From contig NC_037092.1 in NCBI RefSeq assembly GCF_002994745.2, positions 16,173,501 to 16,237,500 of the forward strand: DNA of 64,000 nt. The letters are read 5' to 3'. How positions within the stretch are numbered: the first letter of the stretch is position 1; each line of letters starts with the position of its first letter. A program made the position numbers and the translations under genes. The notes beneath the pieces were generated by a model. It did not search any database and was not told where the DNA came from. It saw only the letters and a program-made list of their open reading frames with translations. This document shows, in pieces, positions 45,169-57,269 of the stretch. The stretch comes from Rosa chinensis (Eukaryota > Streptophyta > Magnoliopsida > Rosales > Rosaceae).

Positions 45169-47270
45169 GTATTTCATTTGCATAATTCCATCTCATACCC
45201 TCAACTATACAAATCCGAAGTGTTTCATCTTATATTCTTAAAAAAATATATAACAATAATAATAGTAAGTGTTTTATCTCATAATTTCATCTCATACAAA
45301 ATCCAGATTGTCATGCTCCAATTGATTGCCCTGAAAACAAATAATAAAAAAAGAATACGATATGACCATTAACAATATATTTTTGTTATAAAACATACAT
45401 CATATATTATATACGATGTGATATATGTCATATACATAAAGATTTGTTCATATGATATACAAATCTCCAAATAAAACACATATATCCAAAAAGGCATTGT
45501 TGACTTGATTAGCAAACAAGGTTGTCAACATCTGAAAGACGCCTAACACATGTATTAGGATCCATTAACACGTCAATTATAAGCACCATAGATATGTCAT
45601 GGCCAATAGGAAACTGCAAAAGACTCGAGTCTCTTCTATATGTAACCTTTTCCTGATCATAACTTATCCTGTAATGGAGATTGATTGCAAGTACCCCATC
45701 TGGGGAGTTTCTATATTGTTTGTATGAAGTTATATCTATATGTAAATATAGCAACTGTATATGTATTGTTAAAAAATTCAATCTCAGTTTCCAGAGCTTT
45801 GACAGAGAATAGAAATAAAAAAAGGCTAGATACAAAATAAGAACACAAAACCCAGTACATGGTGAAAAAGAAATTGCCTGGATGATGAATGATGAATGAT
45901 GAATGCAAGTGCTACACAGACATCAAAGGACAGTATGGTGGAGCAAAGATGATCCATATTATCCACAGTATAAAACTCCCATTTTGAGATTTATCTGTTG
46001 GGTTGGTATCAATCAAAGAGAAGTAACAAACTGATTAAGTACAAACGAAACTAGCTAGCTAGTTTGATGGCTTAATATTGAGTTTTATCTGCGGCATAAC
46101 AAACTAAACAGAGCTAAAACAAATACATACTGTGGAGAAAAAGTTCACAGAACAGAAAAAAATTTACAAAAGCTAAAACAATACAAAGCAATCAGCTAAT
46201 GCCATGAAGCTTATTTCATGTTAGTCGCGCGTGCACGACTCAAGAGTGAAATAATCAAATAAAGATAGAACAGTGGACTTCTTTCTAAGAGAAATGGATA
46301 ATGGACTATGTACCTGATAACACCAGTTGTAAGGATATGGTCAAGCCCTAACTGCAAGTTACACACAAGGAAATGAACACCTCAGTTAAGTGCAACAATA
46401 AAACCATCTAGTAAGATGTAATCACAGCCTTCAGAACCAGTTAGTGAGTAAAGGATCATACCATTAAACTCAAACCATTTCTACTCTATTGCATGATGCA
46501 GTTACTTATATGTCGTATTACTCGGTGTAGTAACAATTATATATGTCAATATTTGATGTGCGCAGTAGCAATCATACAATACTTACGTGGGACTACTCAA
46601 TGTAGTAGCGAGTTCTTGGGATTGTTTGTTACTGTACGTAGCAGGTCTACATAATTGTTCAGTGCAGTATCATGTGCATGAAAACCCAGCGAGCTAAACA
46701 GTTCAAAATTTCCAAGTACCCATGTTTGGTTCTATCCATTTGATCAGTATATATGAGAAGCTAATCAGAAATTTCCAAAAAGCTAACATATATCATAGAT
46801 TATGAATCAGAAATTAATCACAAATATGTACATGTAAACACCAAATCAAGTTGCTGAAAGTTACTAGACTACATAAATTTTGAGCAAACAACTGCATTAT
46901 ACTTGTATGCAGAAAATGCTGTGCGGAGAGAGAGTGATTAAATTAAGAGAATAAAGAGAGACCATCTTCACCAAATATAGCTCACATCAACTCTAGCCCA
47001 ACCTCTGTGATTCGTAGAGAACACGAATGGAGAGAGAGCGAGCTCCACCTGTTTTGAAATGGAGCCGTGGTGTTTCGGAAGCAAGAGAGGATGAGATTTC
47101 AAATAACTAGGATACCCTAGTTATTTAGAATTTGCATTTCAATCAGTGGGCTGGTTTCATTAAATCCAAATCCTTAATGAAAAATTTGAGCCTAATGAGC
47201 TAATTTGTATTTGGGCTTTCAAAATCCAAATCCTCAAGTCCAAAATCACTCTATCCAAACAGGTCCAAAA
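44842..47270. other. Region bounded by weak inverted ends; possible large non-autonomous DNA element
   Basis: The left edge GGGGCCCGTTTGAAAATGG and the right edge CTATCCAAACAGGTCC are partly complementary, and both are backed by repeats of ATTTGGATTTGGATT / AAATCCAAATCC. No clear target duplication. The interior has an (AAT)n microsatellite (45138-45167), otherwise AT-rich DNA. The minus-strand open stretch 45835-45509 (ending HDISMVLIIDVLMDPNTCVR RLSDVDNLVC) looks protein-like but is unrecognised. Confidence 0.3.
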
Positions 47271-47349
47271 AGTTTTTCAAATGCACCTAATTAAAACATT
47301 TTAATTGTTTTTTATACTTTTTTTAAAGAGGATAAAATGATTTCACTCC

Positions 47350-47425
47350 TATTTCCATTGTGACTCGAATCCATAACATAGATCTTAGATAGTGAGTGCT
47401 TAAACCACTGAGCTAACATATGGGT
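47350..47425 (-). mobile_element. tRNA-like (SINE-related) sequence, minus strand
   Basis: On the minus strand, TGTTAGCTCAGTGGTTTAAG (A box) and TATGGATTCGAGTCACAA (B box) are spaced as in a tRNA gene. Stem pairing is poor and there is no clean acceptor stem, so a tRNA-derived repeat is more likely than a working tRNA. Confidence 0.45.
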
Positions 47426-47861
47426 TAAGCTTAGAAATTTGGGTTGTACTACTTTTTAATATTTAATTTTTAAAATAAAATTAAGCTATAAATTTATTCC
47501 AAAACTTAGGGCGGGCCGCAGCCCGTGTGTAGCTATGCCTACCTATATAACTAAATTATTAAGAGTCAATTTGAACTTGCTTTTGAAAAGCTTGAGAACT
47601 CTTTTAAACGAAGAAACACTTGGCAAGTTCTTTTCAAAACCACTTTCAAAATGTTTTTAAAACTCCCCCGATGGACATTCTATTCCACCTGAGTCTATTA
47701 TTTCATTAATTCAAAAACACATCTTGTATCTGAAAAACAATCCCAAACCGTACTTAATAGAACTTACAAAACAATCCCAATCCTGTGCAGCTCAAGAATG
47801 TTCACACATTCTTGATCACACAATAACCCTCCGAGACAATCAAGCCATTCCTCTAACTAAA

Positions 47862-47929
47862 AGCCCACACCCTCACAAACAACAAACCAGAATCCCATTT
47901 GGGCCTCTTTTTTTCTTTTGTGTTGGGCC
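47862..47929 (+). promoter_or_regulatory. Site II (TGGGCC/GCCCA) promoter elements of TAF11
   Basis: AGCCCA at 47862-47867, TGGGCC at 47900-47905 and TGGGCC at 47924-47929 lie 75-140 bp upstream of the TAF11 ATG. Clustered TGGGCY motifs bind TCP factors and are typical of plant housekeeping promoters without a TATA box. Confidence 0.5.
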
Positions 47930-48003
47930 TGGACACTTTAGATTTTGGGGGAAACCTATTTTTAAGTCTTCCTCTTCCGAATGAAATAAGCCAGAGAAGA
48001 AGA

Positions 48004-49333
48004 ATGAAGCAGCAATCCAAGGACCCATTCGAAGCCGCGTTCGAGGAGCAAGACGACTCACCGCCCGATTCTCCGGCCGCCTTCGACGCCATACGCGCCG
48101 CCCTCGACGAAGACTATGACGAGGGTCTCCCCCCTGAAGACCCACCATCCTCATCCACACCATCAACCGCCGCAGCAGCAGCAACCACCACCACAACCAC
48201 CGTGGCCACTGTAACTCCCGCAACCAAAACCCTAACCAAGAAAAGCTCAGCAAAGCCAACTCCAGCCTCCTCGGCTCGGGCCACGAAGCAGAGCCAGCAG
48301 AACAAAGAGGAGGATGATGACGAAGACGAAGACAACGTCGATGTGGAGCTGGGGAAGTATCCGGCGACCGGCGACCCTGTGAAAATGGCGAAGATGCAGT
48401 AAGCAGCTTTCTCTCTTTCTTGGTACTTTTTGTGAACCCCATTTGGGAATTTAAGCTTTTGTTCATGAAATCAACCTAAATTTGATTACTTCAGTTCAGG
48501 AACTGATCTTTTAGTTTTCAAATCCTATTTGAAAAGGAAAATTGAGATAAAGAATGGATGGTTAGTAGATTAGTAGACTAGAATATGTATGCATTGTGTT
48601 TTGCTAATTGGGTTTTTCATGACCAGCTTGATTTGACTGGGGTTTGTATGCTTGCTTTCTTTAGCATTGTGTGCTGGTAATGTATGACTAGTGTTTCGCG
48701 TTTAAACTGACTACTGTATCTGAATACTCTTTTAGGGCTATTTTATCACGATTCTCGGAGGAGCAGATGAGTAGATATGAGTCTTTTCGGAGAGCTGGGT
48801 TTCAGAAATCCAACATGAAAAGGGTACGAGTCTTTTTTTATTTTACCTTGTGGAAGATTTCTGGAGTTAATAAGCTGTATGCTTGGAATTGATTGGCTGT
48901 GGACTTTTTGAGAGTGGTTATCATTTTCTTTTGCACTAATGTTTCTGTACATTATTTGTGTGCAGTTGCTAGCAAGCATCAGTGGAACCCCGAAAATATC
49001 AGTGCCAATGACTATTGTAGTTTCAGGGATAGCAAAGATGTTTGTTGGTGAACTTGTTGAAACAGGTATGATGGCTTTTCTCACATTTCAGTTTCAGTTA
49101 ATAACTGCAGCATTGTGATGAACCAGAATATTAGTGTAACAGGAACTTGAATGACTCGGGTTTTTATGTCTTACCAAAGGACATTTTGTTTTTATTCTTT
49201 TGCAGCCAGAATGGTTATGTCAGAGAGGAGAGAATCTGGACCAATTCGACCATGCCACATTAGAGAATCCTATCGAAGATTAAAGCTGGAAGGCAAAGTT
49301 CCCAAGAGATCAGTCTCAAGGCTCTTCCGGTAG
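48004..49333 (+). CDS. TAF11: TFIID subunit TAF11 (TAFII28-like), four exons
   Basis: Exons 48004-48398, 48736-48823, 48966-49065 and 49206-49333 give 711 bp, 236 aa. All introns are GT..AG with matching phases. The N-terminal 120 residues are low-complexity: acidic, Ser/Pro and Ala/Thr runs, then EEDDDEDED. From about residue 132 comes the conserved histone-fold domain: AILSRFSEEQMSRYESFRRA, MTIVVSGIAKMFVGELVETA, then GPIRPCHIRESYRRLKLEGK and the terminal SRLFR. TAF11 pairs with TAF13 in TFIID and helps TBP bind the promoter. The first ATG in frame is 48004. Length is close to known plant TAF11 proteins; the longer N-terminus is from expanded Ala/Thr repeats. No break. Confidence 0.93.
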
Positions 49334-50500
49334 ATGGACCAGATCAAAATTCTGTACTAATTGACAGGTTACTAACCAAAACCTTGTTAGATACTCAGAT
49401 TACATGCATAGCAATTTAGCTTTGTACTGCTTTAGGTTTAGTGGTGTTTTTTGTCCTCAACCTTTCTAAATGATTTAATTGAGAACACCAAACCCTTCAA
49501 ATTATTTTTTAAGAATTAAGAACCTGCATTACTAATAGGCTTTTCCTCTCGTGTTCAGTGTAGACCGTGTAGTCATTGTTCTTCTCGTAAAGTCCTTCAT
49601 TAGACTCCCCCCATCCCATTTGAAGGCTTATCCATGTCAGGTGGCATTATTGGGAAGACTTTGAATCATTAGCCTATGAGCAAAACATGTGGAATTGGTT
49701 TGAGCATTCATGATTGACGACTGGGAAGACTTTAAAATATCAGTCCTGAGTTGAACATTGTTGTTCATCCTCGCTTCCTGCCTATAAGTGAAGTATTATG
49801 ACTTGGGTCAGGATTCAAGAGCAAAAGGTCCTGATCCCCTGGAGTATACGTGACAGTTGAAGCAGGGACACCTATTAGTATTATTGTTAGTTAGCTGTAA
49901 CAAATCAAATATTCTGAAGATAGAGTCCATTCTTACAATGCTTTGACTATGATATTTGGTGAACATTGCTAAACGCGTTATTTTATTTTAAGCTATTAGT
50001 ATGTATGTTACCTTCTGCAATTAGCTTTTGTGGCTCGAAACTGTTTCATGAGTTCTGTAAGAAATTGATTGATTGGCTGTTATACTTCTATTCTCAATAA
50101 GTCTTTCTTCTGGCATTATTTCTAGGTCGGCTTATCTGTAACTTGGATATGGGATATAGACCCAGGGAGAGAGGCACCACTTGAGGAGCACTTTGTTCGA
50201 CCGTCTCTGGGGGACATGAAGAGCTAAAATCACTGCAAGTTGCATAGTTATGTTCATTTCGTACTTTATGTGTACAAGATTATTCTTGAGTGGGGTATGA
50301 GTGGGGTATTCTATGGATCCTGTGAGCGTATTCTGAATATCAATTGCTGCTGGTACTTGAAGCTTTTTTACACGAGGGAATGAGTTTCTAATGATACTGA
50401 ATAGGAACCGCCTGGTCGGATAAGATTGACCCTAGGATTTGTTTGCCAGTAATTCCCTCTTGTAAGATCATTGTGCTCCATCTCTATCGTAGGGATGGCA
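49334..50500 (+). other. TAF11 3' region, with an exon-like piece of unknown origin
   Basis: No further TAF11 coding. At about 50137-50227 an open piece reads TWIWDIDPGREAPLEEHFVR then PSLGDMKS and a stop. It is not preceded by a clear splice acceptor, and I do not recognise it. It could be 3' untranslated sequence, an alternative last exon or a gene remnant. Confidence 0.35.
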
Positions 50501-50646
50501 TTTGTACCCATTGGGTATTACCCGCTGGGTATTATCCACCCAATAATAATTCACGGGTAATACCCATCAAATAATTATCAGGTGTGGGTATTTATCCACC
50601 CATTAAACCCATACCCACCCATTTACCCATTTTTAATGTGGGCAGG

Positions 50647-50677
<31 letters not shown>

Positions 50678-50680
50678 AAT
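50500..50680. repeat. Repeats of GGGTATTACCC-type words next to a T22/A9 tract
   Basis: GGGTATTACCCGCTGGGTAT and its inverted forms (ATACCCATACCCACCC) recur from 50508 to 50640, followed by a T-run (50648-50671) and an A-run. Looks like the end of a MITE or retroposon; family not identified. Confidence 0.4.
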
Positions 50681-50803
50681 TTAATTTCCATAAAAAAAAA
50701 ATTTAAATACTCGCCGTAGAGAAATATTTATTTCCGTAAAACAATTTTCACAACTTGGCGATTAAATGTAAAATAATAAAATTCGGATCGTAACTGAACC
50801 ATC

Positions 50804-51222
50804 CTCACGGATCGCCTTTTGAATCGTTTTTTCACAATTATACGATGATCTAACGGTCGGATTCTCACGGATCGCCTTTTGGAATCGTCTTTTCAAAACT
50901 ATATGATGATCCAACTGTCAGATTCTCACGGATCGCCTTTTGGAATCTTCTTTTCACAATTATACGATGATCCAACGGTCAGATTTTCACGGATCGCCTT
51001 TTGGAATCATCTTTTCACAATTATACGATGATCCAAAGGTCGGATTCTCACGGATAGCCTTTTAGAATCATCTTTTCACAATTATACGATGATCTAACAG
51101 TTGGATTCTCACGGATCGCCGTTAAGATCATCCTCTCAAAATTATATGAAGATCCAACGGTCAGATCCTCATGGATCGCCTTTTGGAATCGTCTATTCAC
51201 AATTATACGATGATCCAACGGT
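50804..51222. repeat. 61-bp tandem repeat array, about 7 copies
   Basis: The unit starts CTCACGGATCGCCTTTTGGA and begins at 50804, 50864, 50925, 50986, 51047, 51108 and 51168, with small variation. Each unit contains ATACGATGATCCAACGGTC. The minus-strand open frame across it is a by-product of the periodicity. Confidence 0.9.
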
Positions 51223-52110
51223 GCTACCAAGACTTGGGATCAGAGATGGTTAGCTCCTTATTATAATCATATTAAACCCAATTGATATTCCTTATGCTAT
51301 TTCCAGCTTCTCTAACACTATGAGTACTCTCCCAATAATGCATGATAATTTTGATGCACATAATTTTATATAGGGAAATTAGTGATTGCCTAATCACATT
51401 TTTCTTTTGTTAGGCAGGGGCTTTCGACCTTAAACTATGCCAGGTTGCATTTCTAAATAGCTGAATGTTGTTTGTGTTCCATGTTTTTTGTTCATTACTC
51501 GAGTGTGAGGTTGATATTCGTTTAGCCAATGGAAATGATTGTGTTTATTATACAAGTAATCGTTAAAAGTATTTTATCCAATGATTGCCTCTAGCTTCTA
51601 GCTTCTAACAACCGATGTAAAAGTCTTTTCTGGGCTTGAAAGTTTACTAACTGCAAGCCTGAAAAGGTAAAAAGAAAGTAGGAATATATGATATACGATT
51701 TGTTTTCCATGTTTGTATGCACATTTTTGGAATGAAATTAGGTTTCATGGAGAACGGAAAACACATGAGCTTTATTGTTCAAACACATGAGTTTGTACGA
51801 TTAGATGACATTCCCAATAGAAAAGACCGGTCACGAGTTTTCAATCTAGATGCTGAAATGGACATCCCTGCCCTCCGCTTCACCCAAGGAAAAGTTCTTT
51901 TCACTCTATAGTTTTCAACACATGCTCTAGATGTTATATGCACATCAGAGTTTGAATAAATTATTTTTTGGCTAATACAAAGAAAAAAAAAAAATTTTAA
52001 AATAAAAACACGTAGAGTGACTGTTTCAAAGCATTTTTAGCAATGCTATCAATTTTTTAGTTAAATTTGAGCGAAAGCGATTTTGATTAGCCACTTTAGA
52101 AATAAGTCTG
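51223..52110. other. Intergenic DNA, nothing firmly recognised
   Basis: A 64-codon open stretch (51717-51911, IFGMKLGFMENGKHMSFIVQ and on) has no recognised homology and no supporting structure. Confidence 0.4.
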
Positions 52111-52115
52111 CATCA

Positions 52116-53130
52116 GTGTTTTTTTTTTTTTTTTTGTTGAGAAATTTGTCAACTCTTTTATTAATTAGCGAGATTATACATAACGATTTACCCCTATAGG
52201 ACCGACAGAAAAACCATTACTTAAACAATACCACATTTTAGGATACTAATGCTCATCCACAAATTGTTCAACATCACCTTGAGTAATCAAAAGAGGCACA
52301 AGTGAAGTGAACATCTTTGGCGACAAATCTCAAAAGTGAGAGTCCGTCAACTCCTTCCCTAAAAGGAAAGAAATCAAAAGATGTCAGTCATTGAATACCA
52401 ATTAAAGGAAATTAAAATAAAAAAAGAAAAATCCAAAACAAAACTAAGCCCTAATGGACCAAAGCCAGCCCTAACCTCCAAATCCTAACAAGACTTAGAG
52501 CCCCAATTGGAAAAAACTATGACCACTAACAAATTGGGCACCCCAGCACCATGTTGCTGCTGCTATTAGTAATGGGCGCCACCACCAACGACAAGACCAT
52601 CACCATGCCTTCCAACAAGCCGGCCCAGATCTACATCACTGACATTAGAGACCTGTCGTCCGATAGCCACAGCCCACCAAACTATGTTAGCAGCTCCACC
52701 GACATCAGCACTACCTGACACCATCTTAATCTGGTTTTCAAACCCATCAACATTGGTAGCTGATAAAACCACTGCCACCGAGGATCCAAGGATCGAATCC
52801 TGATCACCAAACTTGATCGCTGCTCGATCTGGAAGCCATCCTCCACCGACAGCCAAAACGCACGTACCACCAAAGGCTAACGCCTGACCTCCAACACGAT
52901 CGGGGCCGCCACCACAAGAAGAACACAACCTTCCTTTGCTATCAATAGCAACTAGAGAGATAAAGAGGAAGCAAAATCCTATCAATCCTTCCTCTTGACT
53001 TTGAAGAACTCTTCCACTGTTGCCATCACCCATAGTGTGAACAGAGAGATTGGAATGTCCAACCCCTCCACCCAAAAATGCTAGAACGCCGCCAAGAAAT
53101 CCTAGCAGCGCTCTCCTCATCTTGAGAGAA
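52116..53130 (-). mobile_element. GC-rich retroposon with poly(A), minus strand (first of two in tandem)
   Basis: A T-run at 52118-52135 followed by TTGTCAACTCTTTTATTAATT marks a poly(A) end on the minus strand. An open frame 53120-52566 (184 aa, Gly/Val-rich, MRRALLGFLGGVLAFLGGGV onward) has no known domain. It resembles the 42.3-43.8 kb retroposon in layout. Boundaries are approximate and no target duplication was found. Confidence 0.4.
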
Positions 53131-53140
53131 TTGTTAATCT

Positions 53141-54360
53141 TTTTTTTTTTGAATAAAGAGCTGATGCGGCCGCCCTCAAGTCTTGATTAATGAAACCGTC
53201 GAATACAAGGGGGGGGGGGGGACATTGAGCCTAAATCTCTTATTACAATATGCACCTAAAGTACATCCTGAAATAATAATATGAGTCTCTACTAAACAAT
53301 TGTATTCAACTATGCACCAACTAGCAAAGAACGCGCTCCAGACGGTTCTATTTGCTTCCCAGCTGTGACACAGCGGAAAGATAACACGATCTGCAACTTG
53401 AATACAACATAGCATAATTTCTATTCTCACAGCTTTCCTATCATGTTGCCACTGGAAAATACATCCAGTGACACTTAGTTTCACTCTGCCACTAGGAGGA
53501 AGCGACCATTTGACCAAGCAAGGAACTCGCCTCCTACCTAAAGCAGACACGTTACTGCCACTAGAAGGTTGCAGCCATTTGCTAATGCAAGGAACTAACA
53601 GTCTACCTAGAGCAGACAAGGCACACCAGGTGCAAAAACTTGCACAAAGCCCATCTCATCCTACTAACTTATGGCAGTGACTTATTATAAACAGTAAGCA
53701 AGCAACAAAACAATACCAAACAACAAAATAACAACTAATAATCAAACAACTCAACCCAACAGCCCACCAGCAAGGACCCAAAGCCCTAAGCCCGGCCCAA
53801 CCTCCAACCTCCCCAAGGAATTCTAGAGTTGCAATCCTCCAATCCCAGCACCAACTCCGCCGCCAACGAGTTGCAGGCTTCCAATCCCGCCACCAATTCC
53901 GTCGCCAACTAACCGGTGTCATCAATCCGGTATTTCCACGCCGCCCACCAACGATCTCCACTGCCATTAGAGGCTGGACCTTAAGCCACGACAGATCACT
54001 TTCGGGATCGCCTCTGCCAGGAGATCGAAGCCCCGATCCAACCAACCCAATCAACTCAGGCAGAAACCCGATCAATAAAGGAGACTGTGACCCCAGATCT
54101 CGCCGCCGGCCAGCAACCCATCCTCGCCACTCTATCCTTGTGCTCACCCATGACCAAAGAAGATCAGATCGGAGTAGATCTGCCCAACCCAAAATACACC
54201 TTGCATCCACCTTTCCCGAGCCGCGCCTAAGCCTTAGAACCCCGCCAGTACACACCGTAACCTCACAGGCCCGTCCAACAACAGCGCCACAAGGACGTGC
54301 AGCCGGACGGAACATCCACTTCTCAAAAAGACACCAGCGCGTGGGGCGCGTTCAACTGAT
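53141..54360 (-). mobile_element. GC-rich retroposon with poly(A), minus strand (second of two in tandem)
   Basis: A T-run (53141-53151) followed by GAATAAAGAGCTGATGCGGC marks the tail side. The distal end near 54350 is GC-rich. An open frame 54315-53656 (Arg/Gly/Trp-rich, 219 aa) matches nothing known. Its tail abuts the head of the preceding retroposon. Confidence 0.4.
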
Positions 54361-54470
54361 TTAGTTGTTCATCTATTTTAGCTAGATCTGAATTTATATT
54401 ATTTATTAAATGAAGAAACACTAGTTTAATATATTTATAAATTACATAGAATGACTAAAATTGAATGTTT

Positions 54471-54683
54471 TGTTAAAGGAAAAACATATTATGTGCCTTC
54501 GTCAAAGCGACTGACGGAGAGGGAATCAAGAAATCAGCGATTACCATCAATCAACACAATTACTGATCAATCAGCATTTAATGTCATTATTGTAATTGAT
54601 ATTTCCGTTGTAATTCTCTCTCTATATCAAGGGACTATGAAATGAAATAAGTAGACCAATTCTAATCTCAATTTACTTTTACA
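54471..54683 (+). repeat. 5' LTR of Copia-3
   Basis: It starts TGTTAAAGGAAAAAC, like the TGTTGAAGGAAAATC and TGTTCAAGGAAAACC starts of Copia-1 and -2, and ends in ACTTTTACA, followed by CGTTATTAGCACG. 213 bp. Its partner is out of the window. Confidence 0.75.
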
Positions 54684-56234
54684 CGTTATTAGCACGCTCA
54701 GAGCCAATAGCCAAAGAAAAAACCTTAATTTTCTAGTTTCTTTCTTCTTCCTGTAGAAAAAAAAAAAAAAAAAAAAAACCTAGAAGAAAAAGAACTGTTT
54801 CTTCTTTTCTGCCGCCTCTCAAAAAAAAAAAAAAAAAAAGATTTCTTCTTTCCCATCCACCTCACCGACCAACCTGACCACTAGTCCCACGGGCCTCCAA
54901 CTTGGCTCCTCGCTCAGCCCGACCACCAGTCCCATCGACGCTGCTCCCTAGCCCCCACACCTGCACGCACCGCCTTTGATCCAATCACGGATCACCGATC
55001 CATGCAGCCACAGATCACCGATCTCCTGTTGCTGCATCGCCCACACCTATGACCAGACCTCCCTGCACTTGATCTGCCCTGCACGTCGGAGCCCGCATGT
55101 GCCCTCTAGCCTGCCCACCAACGCGAACCCAGCCGGCCTCAACCAAATTCCATCGCTGCACAGCCGAATCAGCCTCACCTGCAGCACCGATCCAAACCGG
55201 CCAGCAGCCCTGCACCACCGAGCCGTCTCCAGCCTTGCACACTCTGCCAGAGCTACCTGCAGATCAGCAGCGCCTCCACACCAACACCCACTTGCAAACC
55301 AGGAAAAAAAAAAAAAAAAGAGAGAGAGAATCATAAAGAAGAATAGCAGAAGGAGGAAGACGTGGAAAAAAAAAAAGAGAAAGAAAAAAAATTGACCCGG
55401 GCTAAAGGAAGGACTTGGCCCAAAAAAAAAAAAAAACAGGCCTTTGCTGCCCAAAAAAAAAAAAAAGCAGGCCTACGGCCCAGAGAAAAAAAAAGAAAAG
55501 CAAAGAAAAAAAAACAAGGTTTTTGTGGCGCATGCAAGTAGCCCAAAAACATCACTACGCACGCTTGTATCAACACGCTCGTGCGCTAGCATTGTTTTAT
55601 TTTCTCTAAACCAAGTATGTTTTCTTTTATTTATTTAATTTCATATTCTGATATATTTAATTATTTATAATTAGAACTTTTGAGCATGTTTAGTTAGATA
55701 ATTTTGATCCTTTTAAGCATGCCTTGTTATTTATGTTTTACTTGATTATGTTTAAGCATGTTTTAGTTATGCTACGGTTTATAATTGATTATATTTTTAT
55801 TATTTATGAAATTTTGAGCATGTTTTTATTTTATTAACACTTATATAATTATTCCTAAGCATGCCTTTATATTATGCTATTGTTTATATTTTATTTTTAC
55901 GCATGATTTATGTAACATATATTTTGTTGTATATTTGTGAATTTTGAGCATGTCATGTAATTTATTTTTATATATGTTATGTTTTATTCTTTATTACGTG
56001 CTATGATTATTCCTTATTTAGAATGTTATACAAAAATTGCGTTTTGCCATGATAATGAAAATTCATGCACATTATAAATACATACTTACCGTGATAAAGC
56101 ATTTTCACGTAGCATCGAAAAAAATGTGACCATTACGAATCTTGGTTTTGAAATCTAATTCATATTTTTGGAAAATAATTTACGTGGATATCTTTATGAT
56201 TGCATAATTTATATCTTCCCTCTTGTTTATGTAG
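54684..56234 (+). other. Copia-3 leader with A-tract array and candidate intron 55615-56234
   Basis: The leader contains at least eight A-runs of 9 or more (for example 54757, 54821, 55302, 55421, 55454), several in a repeated GCCC-A(14) context. A donor (CCAAGTATGT, GT at 55615-55616) and an acceptor (TTTATGTAG, AG at 56233-56234) directly before the gag ATG would define a 620-nt intron, as in Copia-1 and -2. The intron part is AT-rich with repeated GAGCATGT and AAGCATG words. Confidence 0.55.
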
Positions 56235-56960
56235 ATGGCTGATCCAACTCGACCTGAATTTGACATTTTGGACTCAGAAGGACTTGAGTACCACTGTTGG
56301 GTTTCCGATGTAGAAACTGCCTTTGTGGCAAAAGACTATACTACCACCATTACCAACCCCAAAGACGATGTACTGTCTAATAAGGTGAAAACAAATGCCT
56401 TAATGTTTCTGAGGCGACATATTGATCTTGGCCTACGCTGGGAGTACCTTCAGTTCAAGACACCAAAGAACTGTGGGATGCCCTTAAGAGACGTTTTGGG
56501 AACATTCACGATACATTGCTCCCAGAACTGACCGTTCCGTGGAATGAAATCCGCTTGCTGGACTACAAAAGGGCCAATGACTTCAACAATGACATGATGC
56601 GCCTAAAAGCACTTCTAAATTTTTGTGGAAATGAACTCACAAAAGATGATATGATCCAGAAGACTCTTTCCACTTTTCCCACTTCAGCACTTATATTAGC
56701 GAACCAATATAGGCAAGAGTATGACAACAAAAGAATCACAACCTTCAATAAGCTGATCAACCTACTGCAAGTGGCTGAGAGGCATAATGCCAAGCCCACT
56801 GAACAAAGAAAATTCCTGAGGCTAATTATGGAAAAATAAAAGGTGGAAATAACCCCAATGCATAGGGGTTTGGACGTGCTGATCCCTACCCACGTGGGAA
56901 CAATGCACCACGTGGTAAGAGACGTGGGAGTCCCTCCCAATGTATAGCGTAGAGATGGTG
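56235..56960 (+). pseudogene. Copia-3 gag, frameshifted and truncated
   Basis: Opens at ATG 56235 (MADPTRPEFDILDSEGLEYH). It changes frame near 56460 (one-base change) and continues to about 56838, ending before a zinc knuckle. The Copia gag C-terminal part is not recognisable. Loss of the knuckle and the shift make it non-functional. Confidence 0.75.
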
Positions 56961-57269
56961 GTGTTGGCCCTAGTGGTCATGGACACAAGGTGCAAAGGGC
57001 ACTGATGAACCCTTCAGTCAAATAGGAAAGAGTTGATAAATTAGATTTCTGAACAAAACCTTGATTTGATTACCGTTGGCTTGTTAATAAATTTCAGATC
57101 TTATTCTGAAGCAATGAATTTGTTCGACTTTTATTTACTACACATATTTACATGGTTCGAAATAGCACTATGAAGATATAAAGCAATACATCTAGCAAAA
57201 CAACAACAAAAATTATTTAAATGAAAAGATTATCATTCTACCTAACATAGAAATACTCTAAAGAATATG

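Noticed and set aside
47873..48466. Long minus-strand open frame opposite TAF11 exon 1
   Set aside because: It is the antisense shadow of the low-complexity TAF11 exon.
51048..51230. Minus-strand open frame of 60 aa
   Set aside because: It only reflects the 61-bp tandem array, whose copies lack stops in that frame by chance.
55047..55454. Phe-rich and Lys-rich open frames on both strands
   Set aside because: Translations of A-tracts in the Copia-3 leader; no codon pattern or homology.
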